A stretch of 64,000 bases of DNA from Rhodothermales bacterium. GTDB lineage: Bacteria; Bacteroidota; Rhodothermia; Rhodothermales; VXPQ01. The DNA lies in contig OX638293.1 of NCBI GenBank assembly GCA_951812335.1, positions 1,348,731-1,412,730 of the forward strand, in the 5' to 3' direction. Positions 1-8,598 of this stretch are shown piece by piece. Numbering within the stretch: position 1 is the first letter of the stretch; every line of letters starts with the position of its first letter. A program made the translations under genes and the position numbers. The notes beneath the pieces were generated by a model. The model did not search any database, had not been told where the DNA came from, and was given only the letters and a program-made list of their open reading frames with translations.

Positions 1-1248
1 CCGATGTGGGCGGATCGCATCGAATCCGACGGCAATTTCTGGGAGCCGTCGAACAATCCGAGTCAGGGTCGCCAGGGCGGCCATGCTCCTACGGTGGCGT
101 ATGGTCCCTACGACATGGAATTCGGCGACGAGGTGCGCATCGTATTCGTTCGTTCGGTGGGTGGCCTGGACTTCGATGCATCGCTTGTGATCGGTCGAGA
201 GTACAAGTTGACTGGCAGGGACAGGGACGCGATCATTCGCTACGACGCCAACGGCGACGGGGTGATCAAGGACGGTGTGGAGTACAGCTACCACGATGTG
301 TACGATCTGGGCCTCGAAGCCATGACGAAGAACCAGTGGACGCTTACGGCCAGGGATTCGCTTTTCAAGAATTTTCTCAAGGGTCGAGCCGTTTATGAAG
401 CGATGAACGATTTCACGACGTATCCGATCGCGCAACCGCCGCTTCCGCCGAGGACGTTCGCGGTGAACGGCAGGCCCGGCCAGATCGAACTCTCGTGGGA
501 GCCGTTGTCGGGCGGTCCAAGCCGCGTCGGATGGGAAGTGTACCGTACGGAGCGAAATGTATGGTGGAGTCCAGCCTACGACTATGTCCGCGAGGCGGGC
601 GATTTGCTGGGGGCGCTGAGCAGCACGGACGAGGAGGTGATGAAGCAGCGGCTTCGCCGGAGGGAAGACGAATTGCCGTATACGTGCCTGCGTGGCATGC
701 GTCCCGACTGCGAAGGCCCCATGCTGGACGTGGGCTCGACCGCGTTCAACGATGAAACGGCTGTTCGCGGTACGGATTACTACTATTATCTCGTTGCGGT
801 GGGCGAGGAACTTCCGAACAATGAGTACGAAGAACTTGGATTTGGGCTTACAGGGGTGCCTGGTGGGGGCGTAAGGTTGCGCAGCAGCCGGTATTTTACG
901 CAGACCTACCAGCCTGCCAACCTAAAGCGCCCGCCGTTCGGCGCTACCGGGACGATCGAGGATGTACGCGTAGTGCCGAATCCGGTAAATCTCGGCTCCG
1001 ATCAGTCCATTCGGTTCACGAAGGAAGACGAAGTAGCTTTCTTCAATATTCCGGGAGAGTGCACGATCAAGATTTACTCGGAGATCGGCGAACTCATCCA
1101 GACCATCGAACACACCGACGGGAGTGGCGACGAGAAGTGGAATCTCACCACGAGCGCCCGGCAGCTCCTCGTGAGCGGTATATATATTGCGTTGGTCGAG
1201 ACGCCGGAAGGTGATCGCGTATTCCGGAAATTCACGGTTATTCGGTAA
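1..1248 (+). CDS. T9SS-secreted protein with FlgD/sorting-like C-terminus (5' truncated by window)
   Basis: The reading frame is already open at base 1, so the N-terminus lies outside the window; about 415 C-terminal residues are visible. The visible part matches the C-terminal half of the 741-residue protein at 15427-17652: same GPYD...FG[DE]EV segment, an EF-hand/dockerin-like DANGDGVIKDG loop near base 244, an MTKN[QE]W...TARDS segment, a fibronectin-like domain and a final ~90-residue domain containing VVPNPVN and GIYIALVET. That final domain resembles T9SS type A sorting/FlgD Ig-like tails, so the protein is probably exported across the outer membrane; its function is unknown. A PorV-like gene follows after 87 bases, as in the second cassette. 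Confidence 0.8.
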   Translation, partial: PMWADRIESDGNFWEPSNNPSQGRQGGHAPTVAYGPYDMEFGDEVRIVFVRSVGGLDFDASLVIGREYKLTGRDRDAIIRYDANGDGVIKDGVEYSYHDVYDLGLEAMTKNQWTLTARDSLFKNFLKGRAVYEAMNDFTTYPIAQPPLPPRTFAVNGRPGQIELSWEPLSGGPSRVGWEVYRTERNVWWSPAYDYVREAGDLLGALSSTDEEVMKQRLRRREDELPYTCLRGMRPDCEGPMLDVGSTAFNDETAVRGTDYYYYLVAVGEELPNNEYEELGFGLTGVPGGGVRLRSSRYFTQTYQPANLKRPPFGATGTIEDVRVVPNPVNLGSDQSIRFTKEDEVAFFNIPGECTIKIYSEIGELIQTIEHTDGSGDEKWNLTTSARQLLVSGIYIALVETPEGDRVFRKFTVIR

Positions 1249-1257
1249 CCCGGTTAA

Positions 1258-1286
1258 GGGGGCGGACCGTTCGTCGGTTCGCTCCC
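1258..1286. other. GC-rich hairpin between cargo gene and PorV-like gene
   Basis: GGGGGCGGACCG and CGGTTCGCTCCC form a near-perfect stem around a 5-base loop, 10 bases after the stop codon. No T-run follows on either strand, so this is more likely an mRNA-processing or stability structure than an intrinsic terminator. Confidence 0.45.
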
Positions 1287-1335
1287 GAGGCCTCGACACA
1301 CGAGATCCTTTATCGACATTCAATCAGGCTTGATT

Positions 1336-2421
1336 ATGAAAAGGGGTATTTTTACTACGTGCTTCCTCGTAGCCATCGGGTTACTGACGGCTCCGTCGGC
1401 ATTTTCGCAGACGTTTATTCCCGGTCCGGAAGATGAGGTGGAAACGGTGAAGCGGGGCCAGACCGGCTTCAAGTTTCTCTCGGCGTCCGTGGATGCGAGG
1501 GCGACCGCCATGGGCGGTGCGGTGACGTCGTCCGGGACAGGTTCGTCGTCGGCGATGTTTTATAATCCCGCGTCCATGGCTCGCATGGACGGCAATTTCA
1601 GCGCGGGATTCGGCATCATGAACTACCTCGTGGACATCCAGTACAATGCCGCCAGCGTGGCGTACCGCCCGGGTGGAGGAAATTACGGGGTGGTCGGCCT
1701 CTCCCTGGTGAACGTGGATTACGGAGATTTTCTGGGGACCGTTCGCGCGGAGAACGAGCAGGGCTTTCTCGATACGGGCGTATATAACCCGACCGCGCTT
1801 GCGGTAGGTGTAGGGTATGCTCGGTCGTTCACGGACCGCTTTTCCGTGGGCGCCCACATCAAGTACGCCAAGCAGGACCTGGGTTCGCACGCCAAGGCAC
1901 GTTCGGACGAGGGAACCACGGATCTTGGCGATGGCACATCCGCCACCCTCGAGGATTATGGGTTGAATACCATCGCATTCGATTTCGGCGTGCTGTACGA
2001 CACGGGCTTCGAGAGCCTTACGATCGCGATGAGCACCCGGAATTTCTCGCGGGAGCTGGTCTACGAGCGGGAGCGTTTCGAACTCCCCCTGACCTTCCAG
2101 ATCGGCGTTTCGATGGACATGATGGATCTTACGAGCATGGATCCGAACATGCACTCCTTCATGGTTTCCGTGGACGCTCAGCGTCCGCGTGACTTTGCGG
2201 AGCATATCAAGATCGGCGGCGAGTACACGCTCATGAACATACTGTCCCTGCGGGGCGGTTTGGGACGCGCCTTTGTGGGCGAAGACTCGGAAGAAGGAGT
2301 CAGCTTCGGAGCGGGTCTGAAATACAGCGCCGGGAATATTGGATTCGGTGTGGATTATGCCTACACGGACTTCGGTGATTTCGACACGGTTCAGCGCTTC
2401 GCCGTTAACATTTCCTTCTGA
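1336..2421 (+). CDS. PorV/PorQ family outer-membrane protein (cassette A)
   Basis: 361 residues. ATG at 1336 is chosen over an in-frame TTG six bases upstream because it begins a clean signal peptide (MKRGIFTTC...APSAFSQ). The mature part opens with a family hallmark, FKFLSASVDARATAMGGA, then an FYNPASMARMDG segment, followed by repeated aromatic/glycine beta strands ending in NISF, typical of FadL-like outer-membrane barrels. In the T9SS, PorV shuttles cargo and PorQ acts in attachment; whether this is a general or a cargo-specific paralogue cannot be told from sequence. It lies directly after a T9SS-tailed cargo gene, and its closest relative here is 17718-18755 in the same relative place. 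Confidence 0.85.
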   Translation: MKRGIFTTCFLVAIGLLTAPSAFSQTFIPGPEDEVETVKRGQTGFKFLSASVDARATAMGGAVTSSGTGSSSAMFYNPASMARMDGNFSAGFGIMNYLVDIQYNAASVAYRPGGGNYGVVGLSLVNVDYGDFLGTVRAENEQGFLDTGVYNPTALAVGVGYARSFTDRFSVGAHIKYAKQDLGSHAKARSDEGTTDLGDGTSATLEDYGLNTIAFDFGVLYDTGFESLTIAMSTRNFSRELVYERERFELPLTFQIGVSMDMMDLTSMDPNMHSFMVSVDAQRPRDFAEHIKIGGEYTLMNILSLRGGLGRAFVGEDSEEGVSFGAGLKYSAGNIGFGVDYAYTDFGDFDTVQRFAVNISF

Positions 2422-2440
2422 TAAGGTCTCCTGTTTCTGC

Positions 2441-4144
2441 TTGACAAGTTGGCCGGGCATTGTTCTTGTCTGTTTCACTGCGTGCTGGTTGAGCGCTTGT
2501 TCGCTCTCTACGCCGCAGTTGGTAGATGAGGAGGGGGTCCGGCTTCCTGTTTTTACGAATGTGGCTGCGGAAGCCAGGCTTGGCGCCTTCAGGCATGTCA
2601 ATGGCGCCGCCGGAGACAAGTGGTACCCCGAGCAAATGGGGTCCGGTGGAGGATTCTTCGATTACGACGGCGATGGCTGGAGCGACATTCTGCTCCTTGG
2701 CGGGGGCAATTGGGACCCCGGAATACCGGTCCAGGCCATCTTTCTGTACAGGAACAATGGCGACGGCTCTTTCACCGAGGTAACGGAAGCGGCGGGTCTG
2801 GCCGGTGTGGATGGGTATACGATCGGGATGGTGGCTGCCGACTACGACAACGACGGGGACGCGGACCTCTATATAACCTGTCTCGAGGACAATTTTTTCT
2901 TTCGAAACGAAGGGGGACGATTCGTCGAAGCCACGCAGGAGGCGGGTCTGAAAGGGAACGATATCTGGAGCAGTTCCGCGATCTTCTTCGATGCGGACCG
3001 GGATGGGGATACCGATCTGTATGTTGCGAATTATGTGGCATGGACGCCTGAGACGGACATTTTCTGCCCGCTTCGGGGAACGGTCAAGTTGTATTGCCAT
3101 CCTGCCGTGTATACCGGGGTGCAGAGCCGGTATTATGTGAACGACGGGAACGGCGCGTTTGCGGATCGTACCGAGGCCGCCGGTTTCATGCCGACGCTTG
3201 GCAAATCGCTGGGTGTTGCCGAACTGGATTTTAATTTCGACGGTTGGCCCGATCTCGCTGTAGCGAATGACGGAGAGGGCGATTTGCTGTTCCGGAATAA
3301 TGCGGACGGCACGTTCACCGATATCGGTGTGCCAAGCGGCTTTGCGTTCAGCGAACACGGGGAAGCTCGCGCCGGTATGGGAATCGATGCGGGGATTACG
3401 GACAGCACGGGGCGTTATTCCCTGTTCGTCGGTAATTTCGCAGGCGAGATGATCGGGGTGTATCGCCACGAAGAGAGCGAATCGTTCATTGGCCGGGCCG
3501 GGTTGTCCCGTGTCGGATTCCCGAGTCTGCTGTCCCTTACGTTCGGGCTGTTTCTGATGGATGCGGACCTGGATACGGACCTGGATCTGTTTGTGGCCAA
3601 TGGACACGTACACCCCGACAGAACCGGAGAGAACGACCGTATCCGCTACCGGCAGCCCGCGCAGCTTTTTCTGAATCGGGGCGATGGGGTGTTCGATGAG
3701 TTTACGCCGGGAGAGGGGGTATGGACGGATCTGCTTGTCGGTCGCGGGGCCGCCTATGCGGATTACGACCGGGACGGAGATCAGGATATTCTTGTGACCG
3801 AAAATGGAGGCCCGGCGCACCTTTGGCGCAATGACACGGCGCCGGGGCGTTATCTGCGCGTGCACGTCGAGGGGCGCAGCAGTAATCGCGACGGCCTCGG
3901 AACCCGCATTACGGCCGGACTGGGCGAATTGACCATGGAACGGCGTATTCGGACGGGGTCCAGTTATCTTTCGCAATCGGAGCCGGTGGCTGCGTTCGGC
4001 CTCGGCAGCCGGGAGGAGGTCGATTCGTTGACCGTGTATTGGCCGAGCGGCCTTGTGGAGCGGTTTACCGGGGTGGCGGGCGGCCAGGATGTGCTTCTTG
4101 TCGAAGGGACGGGCGATCTGACACCTATCCGGCTGCATCCATGA
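2441..4144 (+). CDS. CRTAC1 family lipoprotein: FG-GAP/VCBS repeats plus ASPIC/UnbV domain
   Basis: 567 residues from a TTG start at 2441. That start is preferred because it gives a short lipoprotein signal ending in the lipobox LSAC; longer in-frame starts overlap the upstream gene. The body has FG-GAP-like blades with calcium-loop motifs such as DYDGDGWSD, DYDNDGDADLY, DADRDGDTDLY and DYDRDGDQD. The last ~100 residues are an ASPIC/UnbV domain (RIRTGSSYLSQSE, FGLGSR, VYWPSGLVERF). This is a predicted outer-membrane-anchored beta-propeller with no known reaction; Ca2+-dependent binding is the usual guess. It overlaps the next CRTAC1 gene by 4 bases (ATGA), implying translational coupling. Confidence 0.85.
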   Translation: MTSWPGIVLVCFTACWLSACSLSTPQLVDEEGVRLPVFTNVAAEARLGAFRHVNGAAGDKWYPEQMGSGGGFFDYDGDGWSDILLLGGGNWDPGIPVQAIFLYRNNGDGSFTEVTEAAGLAGVDGYTIGMVAADYDNDGDADLYITCLEDNFFFRNEGGRFVEATQEAGLKGNDIWSSSAIFFDADRDGDTDLYVANYVAWTPETDIFCPLRGTVKLYCHPAVYTGVQSRYYVNDGNGAFADRTEAAGFMPTLGKSLGVAELDFNFDGWPDLAVANDGEGDLLFRNNADGTFTDIGVPSGFAFSEHGEARAGMGIDAGITDSTGRYSLFVGNFAGEMIGVYRHEESESFIGRAGLSRVGFPSLLSLTFGLFLMDADLDTDLDLFVANGHVHPDRTGENDRIRYRQPAQLFLNRGDGVFDEFTPGEGVWTDLLVGRGAAYADYDRDGDQDILVTENGGPAHLWRNDTAPGRYLRVHVEGRSSNRDGLGTRITAGLGELTMERRIRTGSSYLSQSEPVAAFGLGSREEVDSLTVYWPSGLVERFTGVAGGQDVLLVEGTGDLTPIRLHP

Positions 4145-5916
4145 GTATACCCAGGCCTCCGGTTTGCCGGACGTGTCGGGGAGTGCATTGGATCATGCGC
4201 TGCGCCGGCATCGCTATAGCCGCATGCTGCACGGGACTTTTTGCCGGGTGTGCGGGAGGGGAAGATGCCTCTTCCGGGTCCTCGTCTGCTGCGCTTGTTT
4301 TTACGGAGGTCACCGAGGAGGCTGGACTTGGTGCGTATCGACACGAGAATGGGGCTTTCGGTCAGAAATGGATGCCTGAAATAGTAGGGTCCGGCGGGGC
4401 GTTTTTCGATTACGACAGCGACGGCTGGCAGGATATTCTGCTGGTGGGCGGCGGGCGTTGGGCGCGCGTTTCCGACGAGCCGACCGAAGCGCTGCGGCTG
4501 TATCGCAATCTCGGAGACGGCACGTTCGACGATGTCTCCGTCGCAGCAGGCCTCAGTGGCATAGAAGCATACGGGTTCGGCGTGGCCGCCGCCGATTACG
4601 ACAACGACGGAGACACGGACTTTTTTCTGACCACCCTACACGAGAACCTGCTCTTTCGCAACGACGGCGGACGGTTTGAGGAAGTTGGCGAAGAGGCGGG
4701 GCTTGCGGACGAGGCGCAATGGAGCACATCCGCCGCATTCTTCGACGCCGACCGGGACGGTTGGGTCGATTTGTTCGTGGGCAATTATGTGTCCTGGACG
4801 CCCGAGACGGATATTCCCTGTTTTCATGGGAGAGAGAAAGCCTATTGCACGCCGCAGAATTATGCGGGCGTCGCCAGCGTCTTCTATCGTAACGAGGGCA
4901 ATGGCGCCTTTGTCGATGCGACGCAGGAGGCCGGTTTTTCGGGGGCTATCGACCCCGTGCTGGACAAGACGCTCGGGGTGGCCGAACTGGACGTAACCGG
5001 AGACGGATATTCCGATCTGTATGTGGCTAACGATACGGAACGGAACCTGCTGTTCGTGAATCGGGGAGACGGCACGTTTGTCGAGGTCGGTGTGCGCAGC
5101 GGCGTGGCTTACGACCGGCATGGGCAATCGCGGGCCGGTATGGGGGTGGATGCGGGCGTGGTGGACAGCACCGGGCAAACGACCATCTTCGTGGGCAATT
5201 TCACCCAGGAAACGGTCAGTGTTTTCCGATATGCCTCTGACGGCTATTTTAGGGATCGGGCGACCGCATCCCGAATCGGCTTTTCCACGATGGGCACCCT
5301 GACTTTCGGCCTGTTTCTTTTCGATGCGGACCTGGACGGAAGCCTGGATCTTTTTCTGGCCAATGGTCATGTACAGGAGCATATCGCCGAGATTCTCGAG
5401 GGAGCGACGTTTGCGGAGCCGGCGCAGCTTTTTCTGAATCGGGGCGACGGGCTATTCGACGAGGCGCTTTCGACGACCGGCGTGTTTGCGCAGCCAATGG
5501 TGGCCCGCGGTGCAGCCTATGCGGACTATGATCGGGACGGCGACCTCGACATATTGCTGCTGGAGAATGCCGGACCGGCACATCTCTGGCGCAACGATCT
5601 GAATGGAGCGGGATGGCTGCACATTCGATTGGAAGGGCGCGCCAGCAACCGTAGTGCGCTCGGCGCCCGGATTGAGGCCGTGGTCGGCGATTTGCGCATG
5701 GAACGCCGCATCCGGTCGGGTTCGAGTTTCTTGTCGCAGTCCGCATTGCCTGCGGTATTCGGGTTGGGAGCACGTCGGCAAGTAGATAGTCTAATAGTAC
5801 ATTGGCCGAGCGGTCTGGTTGAACGCTTTGCGGGCGTGGAGGCCGGGCAAGAAGTAATTCTTGTCGAGGGGTCCGGCGCGTTGCGTCTGGCGGGGGCCGC
5901 CGCAGGGCTACAGTAA
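4141..5916 (+). CDS. CRTAC1 family lipoprotein, second copy in cassette A
   Basis: 591 residues from ATG 4141, which overlaps the preceding stop (ATGA). An inner ATG at 4195 would give a tighter lipoprotein signal ending LFAGC, so the true start is uncertain. It has the same layout as its neighbour: calcium-loop repeats (DYDSDGWQD, DYDNDGDTDF, DADRDGWVDLF, DYDRDGDLD) and a C-terminal ASPIC/UnbV domain with SGSSFLSQSALP and VHWPSGLVERF. The two neighbours align throughout and probably arose by tandem duplication. Cassette B has only one CRTAC1 gene (18816). The TPR lipoprotein follows after 37 bases. Confidence 0.85.
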   Translation: MSIPRPPVCRTCRGVHWIMRCAGIAIAACCTGLFAGCAGGEDASSGSSSAALVFTEVTEEAGLGAYRHENGAFGQKWMPEIVGSGGAFFDYDSDGWQDILLVGGGRWARVSDEPTEALRLYRNLGDGTFDDVSVAAGLSGIEAYGFGVAAADYDNDGDTDFFLTTLHENLLFRNDGGRFEEVGEEAGLADEAQWSTSAAFFDADRDGWVDLFVGNYVSWTPETDIPCFHGREKAYCTPQNYAGVASVFYRNEGNGAFVDATQEAGFSGAIDPVLDKTLGVAELDVTGDGYSDLYVANDTERNLLFVNRGDGTFVEVGVRSGVAYDRHGQSRAGMGVDAGVVDSTGQTTIFVGNFTQETVSVFRYASDGYFRDRATASRIGFSTMGTLTFGLFLFDADLDGSLDLFLANGHVQEHIAEILEGATFAEPAQLFLNRGDGLFDEALSTTGVFAQPMVARGAAYADYDRDGDLDILLLENAGPAHLWRNDLNGAGWLHIRLEGRASNRSALGARIEAVVGDLRMERRIRSGSSFLSQSALPAVFGLGARRQVDSLIVHWPSGLVERFAGVEAGQEVILVEGSGALRLAGAAAGLQ

Positions 5917-5953
5917 TCGTGTACAACGGTTCTTCGCGGACAGGAGCAAGGGT

Positions 5954-7189
5954 ATGATACGACGGTTTTGCATAGTGGCGGCCACCTGCCTGCTTGCAGG
6001 ATGTGCGCAGCAAGACACGGAAGCGCCGCGTACCCGGACGGAAGAACTCCGCGCATCGCTGGACCTGAACGTACAACGATTTATGCTTCAGGCCGAGGCG
6101 GCGTGGCGTCAGGGGAATTACCTGCATGCGCTGGCGCTTACCGACAGTATAGAGCAATATGTACCGGAACTGGCGGATACCTACTTCCTGCGCGGAAGAA
6201 TTTACACGGATCTGAATCAACTCGACATTGCAAATGCGGCGTATGCCACCGCTCTCGCCGCAGACGAGCAGTATCGGGGGGCGCACATGAATATCGGCGT
6301 CAATTATTTTCGCAGGGGGCGCCTCCGGGATGCGATCACTGCATTCCGGCACGAGGAAGCGGTCATGCCGAATACGCATCTGTATCTCGAAATGGGTCGC
6401 ACCTATGCGAAACTTGGCATGGCCGATAGTGCGCAGTGGTCGTACGAGCAGGCTATTGCGATCGACAGCACGAACACGACAGCGTATATGTGGTTGGGGC
6501 AACTCCACGAAGAAATGGGGGATTTCGAGACGGCCATTGCTTTATCGAAACGCGCCGCGGAAATCAGGCCCGAGAGCGCGGACTACCGCTATGTCATCGG
6601 GACCCAGTTGCTTCGCACGGGGGAGGTTGAGGAGGCTGTTGCGCAGCTCCGCACCGTGGTCGAAGAGCGCCCATGGCATCATGGTGCACAGTACAATCTG
6701 GGGCAGGCGTTGATGCGTCTTGGCGAGGAAGCCGAGGCGGAAGTTCATTTTGCTCTGGCCGAAGAGGCGCAGCAAATGCAGCAGGAGGTCAACGAGGCGC
6801 AGGAAGCCGTGAACCGGAATCCGCGCGATGTGCAGAACTGGTTCCGACTGAGCGAGGCGCACCGTCAGGCGGAGATGTACGATCGGGCGCTGGACGCTTA
6901 CAAGCGGGCCATTGCCATCATTCCGAACGATCTCCGTATGCACATTAATCTGGCGTCGCTGATGCTGGAGAGCGGCGATATCGACGGAGCGATTGCGCGA
7001 TACCGGATGGTCGTCGATCACGATCCGTCGTTAACGGATGCCTGGCTGAATCTGGGTGTGGCCTATGGCAATGCCGAACGATACGACGAGGCGCGCCAGG
7101 CCTGGGAAATGACGATTCGGCTCGATCCGGGGAACCGCACCGCCCGGAACAATCTGAACAGGCTTGCCCGCATGGCAAGCGAAGGATAA
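5954..7189 (+). CDS. TPR lipoprotein (cassette A)
   Basis: 411 residues. ATG 5954 follows the strong ribosome-binding site GGAGCAAGGGT and starts a lipoprotein signal MIRRFCIVAATCLLAGC. The mature protein is nearly all tetratricopeptide repeats, for example AAYATALAADEQYRGAHMNI, AYMWLGQLHEEMGDFETAI, QYNLGQALMRLGEEAEAEV and AWLNLGVAYGNAERYDEA. A helical linker rich in Q and E sits near residue 275. It is probably an outer-membrane-tethered scaffold. It shares the AYMWLGQL block with the TPR protein at 20653, so the two are paralogues. It always lies downstream of a CRTAC1 gene here. Confidence 0.85.
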   Translation: MIRRFCIVAATCLLAGCAQQDTEAPRTRTEELRASLDLNVQRFMLQAEAAWRQGNYLHALALTDSIEQYVPELADTYFLRGRIYTDLNQLDIANAAYATALAADEQYRGAHMNIGVNYFRRGRLRDAITAFRHEEAVMPNTHLYLEMGRTYAKLGMADSAQWSYEQAIAIDSTNTTAYMWLGQLHEEMGDFETAIALSKRAAEIRPESADYRYVIGTQLLRTGEVEEAVAQLRTVVEERPWHHGAQYNLGQALMRLGEEAEAEVHFALAEEAQQMQQEVNEAQEAVNRNPRDVQNWFRLSEAHRQAEMYDRALDAYKRAIAIIPNDLRMHINLASLMLESGDIDGAIARYRMVVDHDPSLTDAWLNLGVAYGNAERYDEARQAWEMTIRLDPGNRTARNNLNRLARMASEG

Positions 7190-7211
7190 CCCATTTATTG
7201 CTTTCTCTGCG

Positions 7212-8534
7212 ATGATCCAACCGTTTTACGTCTCCATGCGCTTTGCTGCGATGGTGGCTTGCGTCGCTGTATTCGTTCTTTCGTGGGCTGTTCCGTCCGC
7301 CCGGGCCCAAACCGCCATTCCGTCCGGCGATATGCCGGAGACGGGCACATGGACCGGGTTCATGCAAAATCCCGGCGGCACGCCTTTCGGCATCACGATC
7401 GTTTTTCCCGACGCCGGCGAGTCGATGCCGGGAGTCTTGAAGGTCGAGCACCTTACCCAGGAGGAATTCCGTGTGGAGGAAGCGCATTTGCTGGAGGGAA
7501 TTTTGTCGTTTGCCTGGTGGCCTTCCATGCGAATACATTGCCAGCTCGAGCGCGAACCCGACGGAGTGTTCGTGGGGGTTTGTTCCGACGATGAAGCAAG
7601 CATGGGGCCGGTGACGCTCTCACCGCCCGGCAGCGCCACCTCTGTGGAGCGCCTTTCCCGGGAACGGGTGGAACAGCGTATGGATCGGCTTGAGCGGCAG
7701 ATGAAATACCGCGAACTGGATATGCTTGAGGGTCCTCTCGGGCGGAAAGTGGATGCAGGGGGGTACCACCTCTATGCGTTGGACGAAGGCGAAGGCATTC
7801 CCGTCGTTTTCCTGTCCGATCTGGGCGAGAGCCTGCGCGTATGGGATTATGTGCACCACGATGTGCAGGCGTTTGCCCGGGCCATATCGTATTCGCGTTC
7901 GAGTCTGGGATATTCGGATGATTTTCCGTCGTCCAGTGAGGTCGAAAGGACCCCTTCCATGCTTGCGGAAGAACTCCATACCCTCCTGCAGAATCTGGAG
8001 GCCGGGCCGCCATACATTCTGGCGGCGCACGGACTTGGAGCCGTTTTCGCCCGGACATTCGTCGCGCAGTACCCAAGCGCCGTAGCGGGGTTGGTCTTGG
8101 TGGAGCCGGTGCACGAAGGGGAGGGGCAAAGGCTTGCCGCCATAGATGAGGATTCCATGGATCGGTATCTTGCCGGAAAGAGCATGTTATACGGTCTCGC
8201 CTCGGATGCCGAACGCAGCGAATTCGGGATATACAGGAATATGATGGAAACAGGCGCTTTTCCGGGCGACGGGGCGCTGCCGGATATACCCGTGGCTGTG
8301 CTCACGTCCCTGCAAATCCCGGAAACCCCGCGCTGGGTGGGTAAAACGGAGGCCGGGGTCCGGGCCAAGGCCGCATTGCGCGAAGAACTGCTGGATAGCC
8401 TTACGTGGAGCCGGCATGTGCAGACGCGTCGCAGTGGAACGTGGTTTCACCGGGAGGCGCCGGATTTCGTAGTCGAGGCCATTCGGGAGGTCATGGATGC
8501 TGCTTCGACGGGCGTACCGAACGGGACGCGCTGA
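7212..8534 (+). CDS. Secreted alpha/beta-hydrolase-like protein with Gly in place of the nucleophile Ser
   Basis: 440 residues from ATG 7212; an inner ATG at 7236 would begin a more classical signal peptide (MRFAAMVACVAVFVLSW...ARAQ). The first ~130 mature residues form a beta-rich domain of unknown type. The rest resembles an alpha/beta hydrolase, with VVFLSDLGESLRVWDYV, the nucleophile-elbow region ILAAHGLGAVFARTF, and YPSAVAGLVLVEPVHEG. The elbow reads HGLG where GHSLGG-type enzymes have Ser, so it may be catalytically dead or use another mechanism. It is the only member of cassette A with no counterpart in cassette B. Confidence 0.7.
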   Translation: MIQPFYVSMRFAAMVACVAVFVLSWAVPSARAQTAIPSGDMPETGTWTGFMQNPGGTPFGITIVFPDAGESMPGVLKVEHLTQEEFRVEEAHLLEGILSFAWWPSMRIHCQLEREPDGVFVGVCSDDEASMGPVTLSPPGSATSVERLSRERVEQRMDRLERQMKYRELDMLEGPLGRKVDAGGYHLYALDEGEGIPVVFLSDLGESLRVWDYVHHDVQAFARAISYSRSSLGYSDDFPSSSEVERTPSMLAEELHTLLQNLEAGPPYILAAHGLGAVFARTFVAQYPSAVAGLVLVEPVHEGEGQRLAAIDEDSMDRYLAGKSMLYGLASDAERSEFGIYRNMMETGAFPGDGALPDIPVAVLTSLQIPETPRWVGKTEAGVRAKAALREELLDSLTWSRHVQTRRSGTWFHREAPDFVVEAIREVMDAASTGVPNGTR

Positions 8535-8598
8535 AAATGAAATGGACGGCTTTCCGGTTGCGCAATAAACGAGGGTAGCCGTGGAGTTCGGAGTGAAC

